NCBI GenBank assembly: GCA_947494565.1
Contig: CANLVG010000007.1
Span: 62,001 to 126,000 of the forward strand
DNA from: an uncultured Flavobacteriaceae bacterium
GTDB taxonomy: Bacteria > Bacteroidota > Bacteroidia > Flavobacteriales > Flavobacteriaceae
DNA length: 64,000 nt
Reading direction: 5' to 3'
Below are positions 1 through 8,916 of this stretch, in pieces (positions within the stretch are counted from its first letter, which is position 1; each line of letters starts with the position of its first letter). A program made the position numbers and the translations under genes. The notes below the pieces were generated by a model. That model had not been told where the DNA came from. It saw only the letters and a program-made list of their open reading frames with translations, and made no database searches.

Positions 1-183
1 GTTGGAGCCGAGAAAGTGGTGCCATTTCTATTGGAATCCAAATTAACAGCGCTAGGGGGAATATATAGTAAGGGAAAAGATTTTTCTTCTTATACTGTTG
101 TGGATAAAAATCTCATAACTGGTCAAAATCCAGCATCTGCGTCAAGCGTTGCCATTAAAATGATAGATTTATTAAATGCTTAA
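1..183 (+). CDS. DJ-1/PfpI family protein, C-terminal end only
   Basis: Open from the first base of the window in frame 1 and ending with TAA at 181-183, so only about 60 C-terminal residues are visible. The segment has the LITGQNPASA stretch typical of the last helix region of DJ-1/PfpI-family proteins (glutamine-amidotransferase-like fold, often chaperone or glyoxalase-like). The catalytic Cys elbow lies upstream of the window, so the exact subfamily cannot be given. The next gene starts 3 bp after the stop, so the two are probably co-transcribed. Confidence 0.7.
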   Translation, partial: VGAEKVVPFLLESKLTALGGIYSKGKDFSSYTVVDKNLITGQNPASASSVAIKMIDLLNA

Positions 184-186
184 ACT

Positions 187-597
187 ATGAAACAAAAATC
201 TCCGCTGCCACCATTTACATTGGAAACTGCAAAACAAAAAATTCAAATGGCGGAAGATGCCTGGAATTCTCAAAATCCAGAAAAAGTAAGTTTCGCATAT
301 ACTGTTGATAGTGAATGGCGAAATCGAAGCACATTCATTAAGGGTCGCCACGAAATTGTAACTTTTTTGTCGGAAAAATGGAAAAACGAGTTAGACTATA
401 AATTAAAAAAAGAATATTGGGCACATACCGATAACCGTATTGCTGTAAGGTTTGAATATGAATACCAAAATATTGATGGAAAATGGTTTAGGGCATATGG
501 GAATGAGAACTGGGAGTTTGACAAAAATGGTCAAATGGATAAAAGATACGCCAGCATTAATGACCTTGAAATACAAGAAAAGGATAGACGATTGTAA
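187..597 (+). CDS. DUF1348 / NTF2-like protein
   Basis: 136 residues, full length for the DUF1348 family, a branch of the NTF2/SnoaL-like cone fold. Family-type features are the early Trp-rich stretch [11 protein letters not shown], the [13 protein letters not shown] segment and the C-terminal [14 protein letters not shown] strand. No signal peptide, so cytoplasmic. No reaction is established for the family. It starts 3 bp after the DJ-1 gene and is probably in the same operon; such pairs often sit among stress or detoxification genes. ATG at 187 is the only sensible start. Confidence 0.8.
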   Translation: MKQKSPLPPFTLETAKQKIQMAEDAWNSQNPEKVSFAYTVDSEWRNRSTFIKGRHEIVTFLSEKWKNELDYKLKKEYWAHTDNRIAVRFEYEYQNIDGKWFRAYGNENWEFDKNGQMDKRYASINDLEIQEKDRRL

Positions 598-897
598 AAA
601 ATACTACATAGGGCACCATGTTTAAAACATAGCTAATTCAGGATTTTCAAGAGGTTTTTGCTTATTTCAAAGACCTACAAATTTAAAAATTTGGCTCTGC
701 TAAACTGAAAATTTATTAACTTTAAAACACTACGTTCTATACACCTGACCGTTATGAAAGTTCCTAAAAACGAACCTTTTTTAAGACACCTTCATTTTTC
801 AAAAGTTGGGAGACCAAGACAGTATGCACTTTTTGTTCAATTATAGTTTTGATAAAACCGGACACTTGACTATTGGATGTTCAGATAATATATGAAG
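598..897. other. intergenic, no gene seen
   Basis: AT-rich stretch between two convergent genes. It has only very short open frames and no convincing terminator with a T-tract. The stretch near 680-740 (AAATTTAAAAATTTGG and following) looks like ordinary low-complexity spacer. Nothing else is supported here. Confidence 0.5.
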
Positions 898-1500
898 TCA
901 TAAAATCTCCTCCCATGTTCTCATTTCATCATCCTTTAAGTAAGGAAGCCAAATCCTAAACGTAAACCGAGCGTAGTATTCTGAAACATCAGGTTCTTCG
1001 TTCAAATACTCTTTGGCGCCCAACCAAGATGTAATGGAAAAAATGAATTGTTCCGCTAAAAATAAAATTTGATTTTCACTGATCTGTTCCCTGAAAATTC
1101 CTTGCTCCTTATAGAGCATAATAATTTGTAAAATCTGGGTTTTCTTTAAATTGAACAAATCCAAAGTAGTTTTTTTGATTTCCGGAAGCCTGCGCCAAAC
1201 TACTTCATTATCCTTGAAGAAGAAACGGTATTTGAACATGATCTTGAAATTGTCTTTCATCGAACCTATTACGTCTTCCTTGTCTAAGCCTTTGTCCGTA
1301 AGTCTTTCGGCACCTTGAACCTCGAAAAGGAATTGAGCGAACAAAGCTTTAATAAGTGCATCTTTTGTAGGATAATGATAGTGCAGATTACCCTGGCTCA
1401 TGTCAATGGATTTGGCTATATGTCTAGTAGTAACCTTCTCTACCCCATCCGTGTTAAATAGATGCAATGTCTTATCTAAGATTTTTTGTTTCGTAGCCAT
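898..1500 (-). CDS. TetR/AcrR family transcriptional regulator
   Basis: 200 residues, normal TetR size. The N-terminal helix-turn-helix lies at about residues 22-45, with the signature MSQGNLHYHYPTKDALIKAL. The remainder is an alpha-helical ligand-binding domain without a recognised effector class. It is divergent from the amidohydrolase gene, with about 60 bp between the two starts. That gap carries a 12-bp inverted repeat that is the natural operator candidate, so it probably represses itself and its neighbour. Confidence 0.88.
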   Translation of the reverse strand: MATKQKILDKTLHLFNTDGVEKVTTRHIAKSIDMSQGNLHYHYPTKDALIKALFAQFLFEVQGAERLTDKGLDKEDVIGSMKDNFKIMFKYRFFFKDNEVVWRRLPEIKKTTLDLFNLKKTQILQIIMLYKEQGIFREQISENQILFLAEQFIFSITSWLGAKEYLNEEPDVSEYYARFTFRIWLPYLKDDEMRTWEEIL

Positions 1501-1558
1501 TAGTTCATTTGAGCTAATTAGTTATATTTGCTATATAAAATTAGACCAAATGAACTAA
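1500..1558. promoter_or_regulatory. inverted repeat, candidate TetR operator
   Basis: TTAGTTCATTTG at 1500-1511 and its exact reverse complement CAAATGAACTAA at 1547-1558 flank a 35-bp centre. The centre holds a Bacteroidota-type -7 box, TATATTTG, at 1523-1530. A related sequence, CTAATTAGTT, lies at 1514-1523. The arms sit at the two gene starts of the divergent pair, as expected for a repressor that blocks both promoters. Binding by the adjacent TetR protein is inferred. Confidence 0.55.
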
Positions 1559-1560
1559 TT

Positions 1561-2963
1561 ATGAAAATTTCCACATACATTCTGTCCATAGTTTTTTTAA
1601 TTTTCATAACGGGTTGTAGTAATTATTACACTAAGCAACTCGTAGAAGAAAATAAAAATGCGCTCCCGATTCTGTTTAAAAATGTTCACATATTCAATGG
1701 AAAGGATAGCTCCCTAGTTCTTAACCAAGATGTTCTGGTTGAAAACGGGTTCATAAAAAGTATTACTGAACATTCCGAAACCAAAAATGATCAGGCTTAC
1801 CATATTATTGATGGAAAGGAAAAAACATTGATACCCGGGTTAATTGACGCCCACGTGCATTTATCAGGAAGCGGCTCCGTGCCTTGGGAGAACCTGAGTG
1901 CCGACGAGACCTATAATCTAAAAGCCTATCTCCACTCGGGAATTACGACGGTCTATGATTTGGGAGGTATGGCCTCGGATATAGAGAAACTATCACAAGA
2001 AGTTGGTAAAGGTGAACTATTGGGACCTAACATATACCATAGCCATATACCGATAACGGTAAAAAACGGCCATCCAATTCCTTTGACAAAGGAAATTCTG
2101 GGTTGGCCTTTAAGGTCTTTTGTAAATACGCTTGCTCCTACGATTGAAAAGGCCGAGGATGCCGAAAAAGTTATTCAGGATTACTTAGGGGAAAATGTGG
2201 ATTATGTCAAAATCATATATGATCAGATTCCTCCTGATTCTCCTGTAATGAGCTACAATGCATTGGAAGCTTTGATCGATCAGGCCCACGGCAAGGGTTA
2301 TAAAGTCTTTGTACATATCGGCAGTCCACAGAACGCCGTAGATGCCGTAAATGCAGGTGCCGATATTCTTGCTCATGGTGTTTGGAGGGGCAAGCTGACA
2401 TCTGGGCAAGCGGATATCATTGCAAGTTCCAAAGTGCCAATGATCTATACTTTGGCCGCGTTCCAGAATGTAAATAGTATTAATCAAGGCGAATACTATC
2501 CGGAAGCTATTGATACCTTATTAGTCCCCAACATTATTCTTGACCCGGTAACGGGAGAAAAAGGATTGGATGTTGAAAATCAAAAAGCCATGAACTCCTT
2601 TTTTGATGACGTTACCGATAAAAGCCAGTTCTTGTTCGATAACTTCACCTTGCTACGGGAAAAAAATGTTCAGATGATATTGGGAACGGACAGTTCTCTA
2701 CCTGGCACTTATGCCGGAAGCACCTATCTACAGGAAATGGACGCTTTAAAAGCCTATGGTCTTAGCAATTTTGAAATTCTTTCAGGAGCTACTTATTTAC
2801 CTTCAAAACTCTTTTTGGACATCCCGATTTCGGAACGGTCGAAGTGGGAAAGAAAGCAAGCCTTTTGTTGGTAAATGGAAATCCATTGGAAGACATAACG
2901 CTTATCAAATCTCCCGAAACAATTTTACTGAACGGGAAAATTATTGAAAAAGTTGAAAAGTAA
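1561..2963 (+). pseudogene. amidohydrolase lipoprotein, frameshifted near the C terminus
   Basis: Imidazolonepropionase-like metal-dependent hydrolase. ATG at 1561 gives a lipoprotein signal ending FLIFITGC, so it would be anchored on the periplasmic side. Metal-site motifs are in place: GLIDAHVH (residues about 95-100), YVKIIYD with the bridging Lys, VFVHIG, LAHGVW and LGTDSS. In frame the protein stops at 2874 with a nonsense tail. Switching frame at the T run 2812-2816 restores the expected family ending (GTVEVGKKASLLLVNGNPLED and on) to a TAA at 2961-2963. The last ~48 residues, including the final beta-sandwich strands, are therefore lost unless the shift is a sequencing error. Confidence 0.72.
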
Positions 2964-3034
2964 ATATTCGCCATTTTCGACTTTTCAGTGACGTTAAATA
3001 AAAAGTTTAAAGAAAATATTTTACAAATACCTCT

Positions 3035-3528
3035 ATGAAACTCTTAATGGATAATATAATCGGCCAGCTTCGCGATGTACAAGAAGGAAAAATTGGATGG
3101 GTACGAATTTTAACAAAAAACTAGCCCATATTACTCAGGATTCGGCTTTTATTAGACCAAAACCAAATCTTCACAGTGTAGCTGAAATAATCTCTCATCT
3201 TACCACTTGGCGAAAAGAAACCATTTTGAAAATTGAAACGGGAGAAGGAAGTATTACCGACGATACAGAGGAAAACTGGTTGGCAAACGATAAACTGGAA
3301 GAAGTTGGATGGGACACTATTCTTTCTTCATACCGCGATACGCTCTCAGAATTGATAGCACTTCTTGAAATTAGAGATGATAGTTTTTTAAAAGAGAAGT
3401 ATTATGATACCGATTTTAAAGACTATTATGAGTATCGATTTGTGGTTTATGGCATGCTCCATCATGATATTTATCATTTAGGGCAACTTGGAATAATCAT
3501 TAAATTTCTAAGTGGTACTAGCGAGTAG
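3035..3528 (+). pseudogene. DinB family protein, frameshifted near the N terminus
   Basis: A four-helix DinB/YfiT-type protein, usually a divalent-metal-binding bundle and often thiol-S-transferase-like. The longest open frame starts at 3097 (143 residues) with VAEIISHLTTWRKE and the C-terminal helix MLHHDIYHLGQLGIIIK; the His residues are the usual metal ligands. Helix 1, MDNIIGQLRDVQEGKI, is readable only in another frame from ATG 3035 or 3047. It joins the main frame if one base is restored at about 3093-3096. The gene is therefore probably broken or mis-sequenced rather than starting at 3097. Confidence 0.7.
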
Positions 3529-3636
3529 CGACGATTCTCAATATCAAAATTCATAGTTCCATGAAGGCAACGTTTTTAGAAACTAGGTAGTTTAGATGTG
3601 ACATTTTGATATTCAAATAAGTCGAATACTTGTAAT

Positions 3637-4856
3637 TTAAATGGCTGATATCAATTGTTGATTGTAATCATCTAGAATAGTAGTTGGTAGCGATTTAAGA
3701 TATATTTGGGTTGTATTTAGCTTACTATGCCCAAGCATTGCTGAAATTGCTTGTAACGGTACATTATTTAACATGGCTTGGGTGGCAAAACTATGACGGG
3801 ATACATAGGTAGTTAATTTTTGTTCAATACCGCATAATTCTCCAATTGTTTTTAGGCCCCTGTTATAACGTTGACGCTCCCAAGAAATTTCTCTTTCTTG
3901 GAGTTCTGGGTTTTCTCTTTTGATTACAGGAAAGATATAATCGCTTTTCTTTTTGCCGTGTAGGTAGATTTCTAGTATTTGAGCTAATTGCTCTGTTATT
4001 TTAATATCGTATAGTTTAGAGGTTTTCCTTCTTCGGAATTTGATTCGGCCATCAACAATGTTTTCTAATTTCAAATAGCACATGTCGGTAAAGTTCATTC
4101 CATATAATAGAAAGGAACATATGAAATAGTTGCGATACCGAAATAATACGATATCCTTTGGAAGTTCTAGTTCCATAATTTTTCTTATTTCCTCAATTTT
4201 TAAAGCTCGCTTTTCCGTCGGAGTTTGCCTTATGGAATAGTTTGCAAAGGGATAAGCTTCTTTTTCAACTAATCCAGCTTTGATACCTTTGTTATAAATT
4301 GCCTTGATTGCCCTTAGATAGACGGATAGGCTATTGATACTATTCCCTTTAGCCAAATGGTAGCGCTCGAATTTTTTGATAAAATCATAGTTAAGTTCGT
4401 TGAATTTTACGTCTTTTCCTTTGGTGAAGGTTTTCAAAATCGAAACGATTCCCTTGTAACTTCTAGCTGTACCGAAACGTTGCGACACTTTTAAATCCTC
4501 GGCCAGTGATTCTCCGTATTTGTAAAATGAATCGTAATTACTTTTTCGGGTTATTCTATTCTTGATTTGAGTAATGGACATAAAATTAAGTTGTCCTTTA
4601 TCATGAAGCTTGTTAATGATGTCATTTGCCTTTGCTTCTTCTTTAAGAGCAAGGTATTTAAGGTGGCAATTGAAGCCACTTTTGTATAGGTTTTCCTGAT
4701 TGAACATTTTCGATAATCCCAATATTTTTCTAATATTGAGTAACCGGTCGAAATAGAAGTGGTTTTTCGCAGGTGCGTAAGACGAAAAATGATTGGAAAA
4801 GAACCATCTTTTTTTGCTCTTCTAGTATCCAATAAAAGGGTCAAATATGTCCTCAT
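3637..4856 (-). pseudogene. tyrosine recombinase / integrase, frameshifted
   Basis: Site-specific recombinase of the Bacteroidota phage-integrase type. The catalytic domain is intact in the main frame: Arg in FICSFLLYGMNFTDMC region, the KFRRRKTSK beta-hairpin, H-x-x-R in VSRHSFATQAM, the GH pair in LGHSKLNTTQIY and the Tyr nucleophile in IYLKSL. The N-terminal arm-binding domain (MRTYLTLLLDTRR from about 4856) is in another frame. The frames meet at the run TTTT 4707-4710, where one extra base would fuse WDYRK to MFNQENL. It sits directly beside the displaced tRNA-Arg 3' end, so it is the integrase of the island to its left. Confidence 0.82.
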
Positions 4857-5009
4857 ATTCTTCAAGGTACTAAAAAAATTTGCAAACAATTTGCAAACAA
4901 ATCCTTGAAATCAAATAATATCATTTGACATCAAATATAATTCAATCATCTAAAAATCAGTAAATTACAATGAAATTTATACTTTGAAGAACCCTCTCCA
5001 AAAGAGCTT

Positions 5010-5050
5010 CTAAGCAGACGGTCACAGGTTCGAATCCTGTCGCGATCACT
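5010..5050 (+). tRNA. displaced 3' part of tRNA-Arg(UCU), att site
   Basis: From the anticodon loop (CTTCTAA, anticodon TCT) through variable loop, T arm (ACAGG-TTCGAAT-CCTGT) to the acceptor 3' strand CGCGATCAC. The upstream bases do not form the matching 5' half: no D arm, and no partner for the GCAGA anticodon-stem strand. This is therefore not a functional tRNA. It is the 3' fragment left at one end of an element integrated into tRNA-Arg. The intact tRNA is expected at the other island end, left of the window. Confidence 0.75.
5032..5049 (+). repeat. att core copy 1
   Basis: GAATCCTGTCGCGATCAC, identical to 5206-5223. It spans the T loop to the acceptor 3' end of tRNA-Arg, the usual core for tyrosine-recombinase integration. 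Confidence 0.75.
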
Positions 5051-5064
5051 TAAAGCAGAAAGAC

Positions 5065-5090
5065 CATCCACCCTTCCGTGGATGCTTTTT
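5065..5090 (+). terminator. rho-independent terminator after the tRNA fragment
   Basis: Stem CATCCAC / GTGGATG (5065-5071 and 5078-5084) with a 6-base loop, followed by CTTTTTATTTT. It is placed where a tRNA terminator would be. Confidence 0.65.
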
Positions 5091-5104
5091 ATTTTATGGA
5101 AGGA

Positions 5105-5125
5105 TGCAAGGCATCGAGCCTTGCA
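5105..5125. repeat. perfect hairpin between the two att copies
   Basis: TGCAAGGC and GCCTTGCA (8 bp each) around ATCGA. There is no T-tract on the plus side, so its role is unclear. It lies within the segment trapped between the two att cores. Confidence 0.5.
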
Positions 5126-5205
5126 CTCCTGGAGTAAATTAAAAATAAACGCGTGAGCGATGGTACTTTCTATTTTCAGGCGGGAGGGCGAAGGAAAACC
5201 GAAGT

Positions 5206-5223
5206 GAATCCTGTCGCGATCAC
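5206..5223 (+). repeat. att core copy 2
   Basis: Second exact GAATCCTGTCGCGATCAC, 174 bp after the first. The bases before it (GGAAAACCGAAGT) do not resemble a tRNA, so only the 18-bp core is repeated. It is followed by its own terminator-like hairpin (about 5235-5267, GCCTC/GAGGC then a T run) and probably marks an older integration at the same tRNA end. Confidence 0.65.
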
Positions 5224-5395
5224 AGTTAAATAAGGCCTCAGAAGGCTTCAACCTCAGAGGCTTTTTTATTTGAAAGCACCTGAAAACGTTTCATGTTTTG
5301 ACATGGACTGATGCAATGGAAGTCCATTTCCATTGAATTATTCTGCCGATTTGTACGAGTAGTTGTATTTTTAATAGCTAACGATTCCGGACAAA

Positions 5396-6208
5396 ATGAT
5401 CGCAAATCATAAATACTATCATTGGTACTATTCAATAAAGAATAACCACCTTCTGTTTAACCTAGGAACCGCGGCATTTGTTTGGAGCTTTTTATTCATT
5501 GCCAAGCCTTTTGGAATAGGCGATACCAATCTGTCATTGGCCTTATGGTGTGGCTATCTTTTAGTATTTGCCCTGACATGGGTCTTCATAAGCTATTCAA
5601 CGGATTTCTTCACTCGGATCTTTGCGGATACCAAGGCAGAAAAGAAAGAAAAAATTAGTCTGTTTGGTTTTGTTATCAAAAATTTTCTCTTGGTACATTC
5701 CATTTTGATCATACGACTTGCGTTTTGTAACTGGTCTTGTATTGATCTACTGGAATACTTGGAAATTTGGCTTGCTACCATTGTTCTTATTGGATTGAGT
5801 TATTTCATCTATACGTTTCATGCCAAATACTGCTACTTTAAAACTATGGTCGGCAAAAATTTTGACGAGGAATTGGTAGTACTAAACCCAACGGGGAAAT
5901 ATCCATTTAAACAGTATCCGGAGAAAATCGTTTATTTTAAGTCTGAAGACAATTACGTAAGGATAGTGTACTTGGACGAAAAGGAATGTTTAAAATCAGA
6001 GTTAATACGATTAACCTTAGTGTCGGTTGAAGGCCAATTAGGGTCTTTTAGTCAATTTACGCGTATTCATCGATCTTATATTGTGAACTTAAATTTTTTA
6101 AAACACAACATCGTAAACGAGTTCGTGGAAGTGCTAACCGGTTCGGACTCTTTACAATTACCCGTTTCCAGAACGTATAAAAAAGCCTTGGTTGAGAAAA
6201 TAGCCTAG
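5396..6208 (+). CDS. membrane-anchored LytTR transcriptional regulator
   Basis: 270 residues. About four hydrophobic segments (roughly residues 20-40, 50-70, 100-118 and 122-142) are followed by a C-terminal LytTR DNA-binding domain (about 165-270). Family features are YFKSEDNYVRIVY, the FTRIHRSYIVNL core and a final LPVSRTYKKAL. There is no receiver domain, so the membrane part probably senses the signal or docks a partner. It is the first gene to the right of the tRNA/att boundary and is read away from the island. No obvious partner is next to it. Confidence 0.85.
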   Translation: MIANHKYYHWYYSIKNNHLLFNLGTAAFVWSFLFIAKPFGIGDTNLSLALWCGYLLVFALTWVFISYSTDFFTRIFADTKAEKKEKISLFGFVIKNFLLVHSILIIRLAFCNWSCIDLLEYLEIWLATIVLIGLSYFIYTFHAKYCYFKTMVGKNFDEELVVLNPTGKYPFKQYPEKIVYFKSEDNYVRIVYLDEKECLKSELIRLTLVSVEGQLGSFSQFTRIHRSYIVNLNFLKHNIVNEFVEVLTGSDSLQLPVSRTYKKALVEKIA

Positions 6209-6338
6209 GTCGTTCGCCACTAATAAGGCCCCACTTACCACAATTTGCTTTTCCCGATTCGTTCAGTGTTTTATATGATGTAGTATTGAAAAGTGGAATT
6301 TGATTCTCCTCACATTTTCAATAAAATACTGCGAAGAC

Positions 6339-6983
6339 ATGCGAACTTCAAACCGAAATTATACTATCGAATATAGTGGTGCGATTGCTGGGATCCTATC
6401 TATTGTGCTCTATATTGCTTCAGCGGCCTTTTCATTCTTGCCCGATGCAGTAAGCAGGCTATTTGCATTTGCATTCCCATTGCTATGGATCATGTCTTTT
6501 ATGGGCCTTTATAGGTTTCTGTCTGAAGACTATTTGGGTGCCTCCTTGCAAACTGCTTTTTTGTTCGGAGTCATAGGTGGTGCTATAGCATGCACCTTTT
6601 TAGTGATTCAACAAGGCAATTTGGTGTGGTATGAACAAGTAATGCAGGGTACTTTATCCGAAGAGGCAAAGCAGTTGAATAAAGCCATACTATTAGGGGT
6701 TGACAAAGTTCAGACGTATATGGATATCGTATTTGATATATTTATCAGCATCGCTTGGATTTTATTCGGTCTAAATATTGCCCGGAGTCCAAGCTTTAGT
6801 CGTATTCTCGGATATCTTGGAAGCCTAATTGCTTTAGGGCTGCTGGTATTTAATCTGTATACGTTTCCGTTTCCACCGGCAGATTCCGGTCTATTGGATC
6901 TTGGCCCTTTCTTCGGCTTATGGGCACTGGTATTTTACGTGTTGTTTTTTCTCAAAGTAAAAGCGAAGCGGCAGCATCAATAA
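6339..6983 (+). CDS. hypothetical multi-pass membrane protein, DUF4386-like
   Basis: ATG at 6339 is preferred over an upstream TTG; it gives a 214-residue protein with about six membrane segments. The pattern of two N-terminal helices, a loop around YEQVMQGTLSEEAKQLNKAI, then four helices and a basic tail (KVKAKRQHQ) resembles the poorly characterised DUF4386 group. No catalytic motif is visible and the function is not known. It is about 130 bp downstream of the LytTR gene on the same strand and could be its target or partner. Confidence 0.6.
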   Translation: MRTSNRNYTIEYSGAIAGILSIVLYIASAAFSFLPDAVSRLFAFAFPLLWIMSFMGLYRFLSEDYLGASLQTAFLFGVIGGAIACTFLVIQQGNLVWYEQVMQGTLSEEAKQLNKAILLGVDKVQTYMDIVFDIFISIAWILFGLNIARSPSFSRILGYLGSLIALGLLVFNLYTFPFPPADSGLLDLGPFFGLWALVFYVLFFLKVKAKRQHQ

Positions 6984-7470
6984 TTAGCCGCTTTAACGAC
7001 CTTTCTAAAATAACTAAACCTATCCTTCATCTTTAGACCAAGTTCAGTTCACTATTAATTGAAGCGTAACACGAAACTGATTTGGAAAGTTTAAGACAAG
7101 ATTTAGGTCGAGGACTTTGATTTACCTGCAAAAAGACAGGCTTTGGTAAACTTCGAGGCGTGCGGCATGAAACTTCGTTTCGTTCGCTTTTGTTTTATAC
7201 TATAAATTTATGGTAAGCAAACCTGTCCCGTAATAGGTTTATTAATGAGACTACTAAAAAAGGCCAAGAAAGGTGGGCTTTTAGCCATGGTCCGCTGCCG
7301 TGTAAAATTAGGATTGTGAAACGGTCGTTTTAAGGGACTGCTATTTTTGTGCTTCCAATCACTTAAAAATAGGCTGAACCATCTTCATAGGTTGTATAAG
7401 CCACATATATGTTTTATCCGCTATATTTGGTATAAAGCATAGTTGAATTTAATTTTTAGCATCAAAACCC
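6984..7470. other. intergenic with one copy of an interspersed repeat
   Basis: No supported gene. Positions about 7316-7390 resemble 33690-33770: shared blocks are CGTTTTRARGGACYGCTATTTTT and CTGAACCATC. Both copies end upstream of a gene in the identical TATATTTGGTATA (7422-7434 here), which contains a TAnnTTTG -7 box. It may be the promoter region of the M20 hydrolase built from a dispersed element. Confidence 0.5.
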
Positions 7471-8916
7471 ATGAAAATAATACTTAAAATACTCATCATT
7501 TTTTTACCTGCAGTGGTTTCAGCCCAACAACGATCTTCAATCAAGGAACAAGTGTTGGCTGAAGTGGTAGGTCTCGAGGAACAGATAAACAAGGTAAGCC
7601 AGTTCTTGTGGGATTACTCAGAAGTCGCGTTGAAAGAGCATAAATCTGCTGATCTTCTTATTGAAATATTAGAAAAGGAAGGGTTTAATATAGAAAAAAG
7701 TGTGGCAGGTATGCCTACAGCTTTTGTGGCTACCTACGGAACCGGTGATCCTGTAATAGGCATACTTGCTGAATACGATGCGTTACCAGGAATAGGAAAC
7801 GCTCCTCTACCCTATAAAGCACCGCGTGAAGACGGACTTACCAGTGGCCAGGGTTGTGGCCATAACTTGTTTGGTTCAGCAAGTGTAAATGCAGCCATCG
7901 CAACAAAACGGGTTATGCGCAAAAACAATATGAAAGGGACGATAAAGCTTTTCGGAACTCCTGCCGAAGAAACAGTAACAGGTAAAGTTTACATGGCTAA
8001 AGATGGGATATTCGACAACCTTGATGCAGTTCTTGAATGGCATCCTCATAACCAAACAGGTGCAGGTTTTTCAGGCTTTTATAGTAGTCTGGCTATGAAC
8101 AATTTTGAAGTGGAATTTTTTGGACAATCAGCTCATGGAGCAGTAGATCCATGGAATGGGAGAAGTGCGTTGGATGCTGTAGAAATGATGAATTATGGAG
8201 TGAATCTAATGAGAGAACATATATACCCGACCACAAGAATTCACTATGTGATTCCAAATGCGGGGGAAGCACCAAATGTAGTCCCAGAGTATGCCAAGGT
8301 TTGGTATTATGTAAGAGACACAAGCCGCAGCAATGTTGAGAAATATTATCAACGAATATTAAATATAGCTGAAGGATCTGCCTTGGCTACAAGTACCACC
8401 TACAAGGTTAAACTAAATACTGGGGTCCATGCCTATAATTTAAATGGTCCAATCTTAAATAGATTGCAAGAGAACATAGAGTATGTTGGTGCTCCAGTTT
8501 TTACCGATGAAGAACAAGAATGGGGTAAAAAATTGCAAGAGGCTACTCTAATCGATCAAAAAGGTTTTGCTACTGATGTTGTACCTATTTCCGAAAATTG
8601 GGAAAAATTACCACCAGGGGGAGGGTCAACAGATGTTGCAGAAGTAAGTTTTCTTGCACCAACGGCTGGTTTTTTTGTAGCCACCGCGCCGATTGGAGTG
8701 CCTTGGCATAGCTGGGCAAGTAGTGCCAGTCATGGTTCATCAGCTGGTTTTAGGGGAACCCAAACTGCCACCAAAATTCTCTCCTTAACGGCCATAGATC
8801 TCCTTACTGATAAAAAATTACGTGATGAAGCAAAAGCTTATTTTGATAAAAAGACAGGAGGAAAAGCCTATAAATCACCTATACCCAAAGATCAAAAAGT
8901 AACATTACCAAAATAA
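7471..8916 (+). CDS. secreted M20-family amidohydrolase, AbgB-like
   Basis: 481 residues with an N-terminal signal peptide (MKIILKILIIFLPAVVSAQ), so periplasmic. It belongs to the M20 zinc peptidase/amidohydrolase family and is closest in layout to aminobenzoyl-glutamate utilisation protein B. Evidence is LAEYDALPGIGNAPLPYK, the metal-site GQGCGHNLFG, the EE pair in GTPAEETVTGK, LEWHPHNQTG, the dimerisation domain at about residues 210-330, and the late WHSWASSASHG. It would hydrolyse an amide of an N-acyl amino acid or peptide; the substrate cannot be read from sequence. A terminator follows at 9001. Confidence 0.87.
   Translation: MKIILKILIIFLPAVVSAQQRSSIKEQVLAEVVGLEEQINKVSQFLWDYSEVALKEHKSADLLIEILEKEGFNIEKSVAGMPTAFVATYGTGDPVIGILAEYDALPGIGNAPLPYKAPREDGLTSGQGCGHNLFGSASVNAAIATKRVMRKNNMKGTIKLFGTPAEETVTGKVYMAKDGIFDNLDAVLEWHPHNQTGAGFSGFYSSLAMNNFEVEFFGQSAHGAVDPWNGRSALDAVEMMNYGVNLMREHIYPTTRIHYVIPNAGEAPNVVPEYAKVWYYVRDTSRSNVEKYYQRILNIAEGSALATSTTYKVKLNTGVHAYNLNGPILNRLQENIEYVGAPVFTDEEQEWGKKLQEATLIDQKGFATDVVPISENWEKLPPGGGSTDVAEVSFLAPTAGFFVATAPIGVPWHSWASSASHGSSAGFRGTQTATKILSLTAIDLLTDKKLRDEAKAYFDKKTGGKAYKSPIPKDQKVTLPK

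Noticed and set aside
2812-2817. Programmed frameshifting in the amidohydrolase
   Set aside because: No downstream pseudoknot or stimulatory element seen, and two neighbouring genes have similar one-base breaks, which fits decay or sequencing error better.
4946-5251. 101-codon minus-strand open frame containing DRDRIRTCDRLLRSS
   Set aside because: This is the antisense translation of the tRNA-Arg 3' end and its duplicate core; a well-known type of false protein call.
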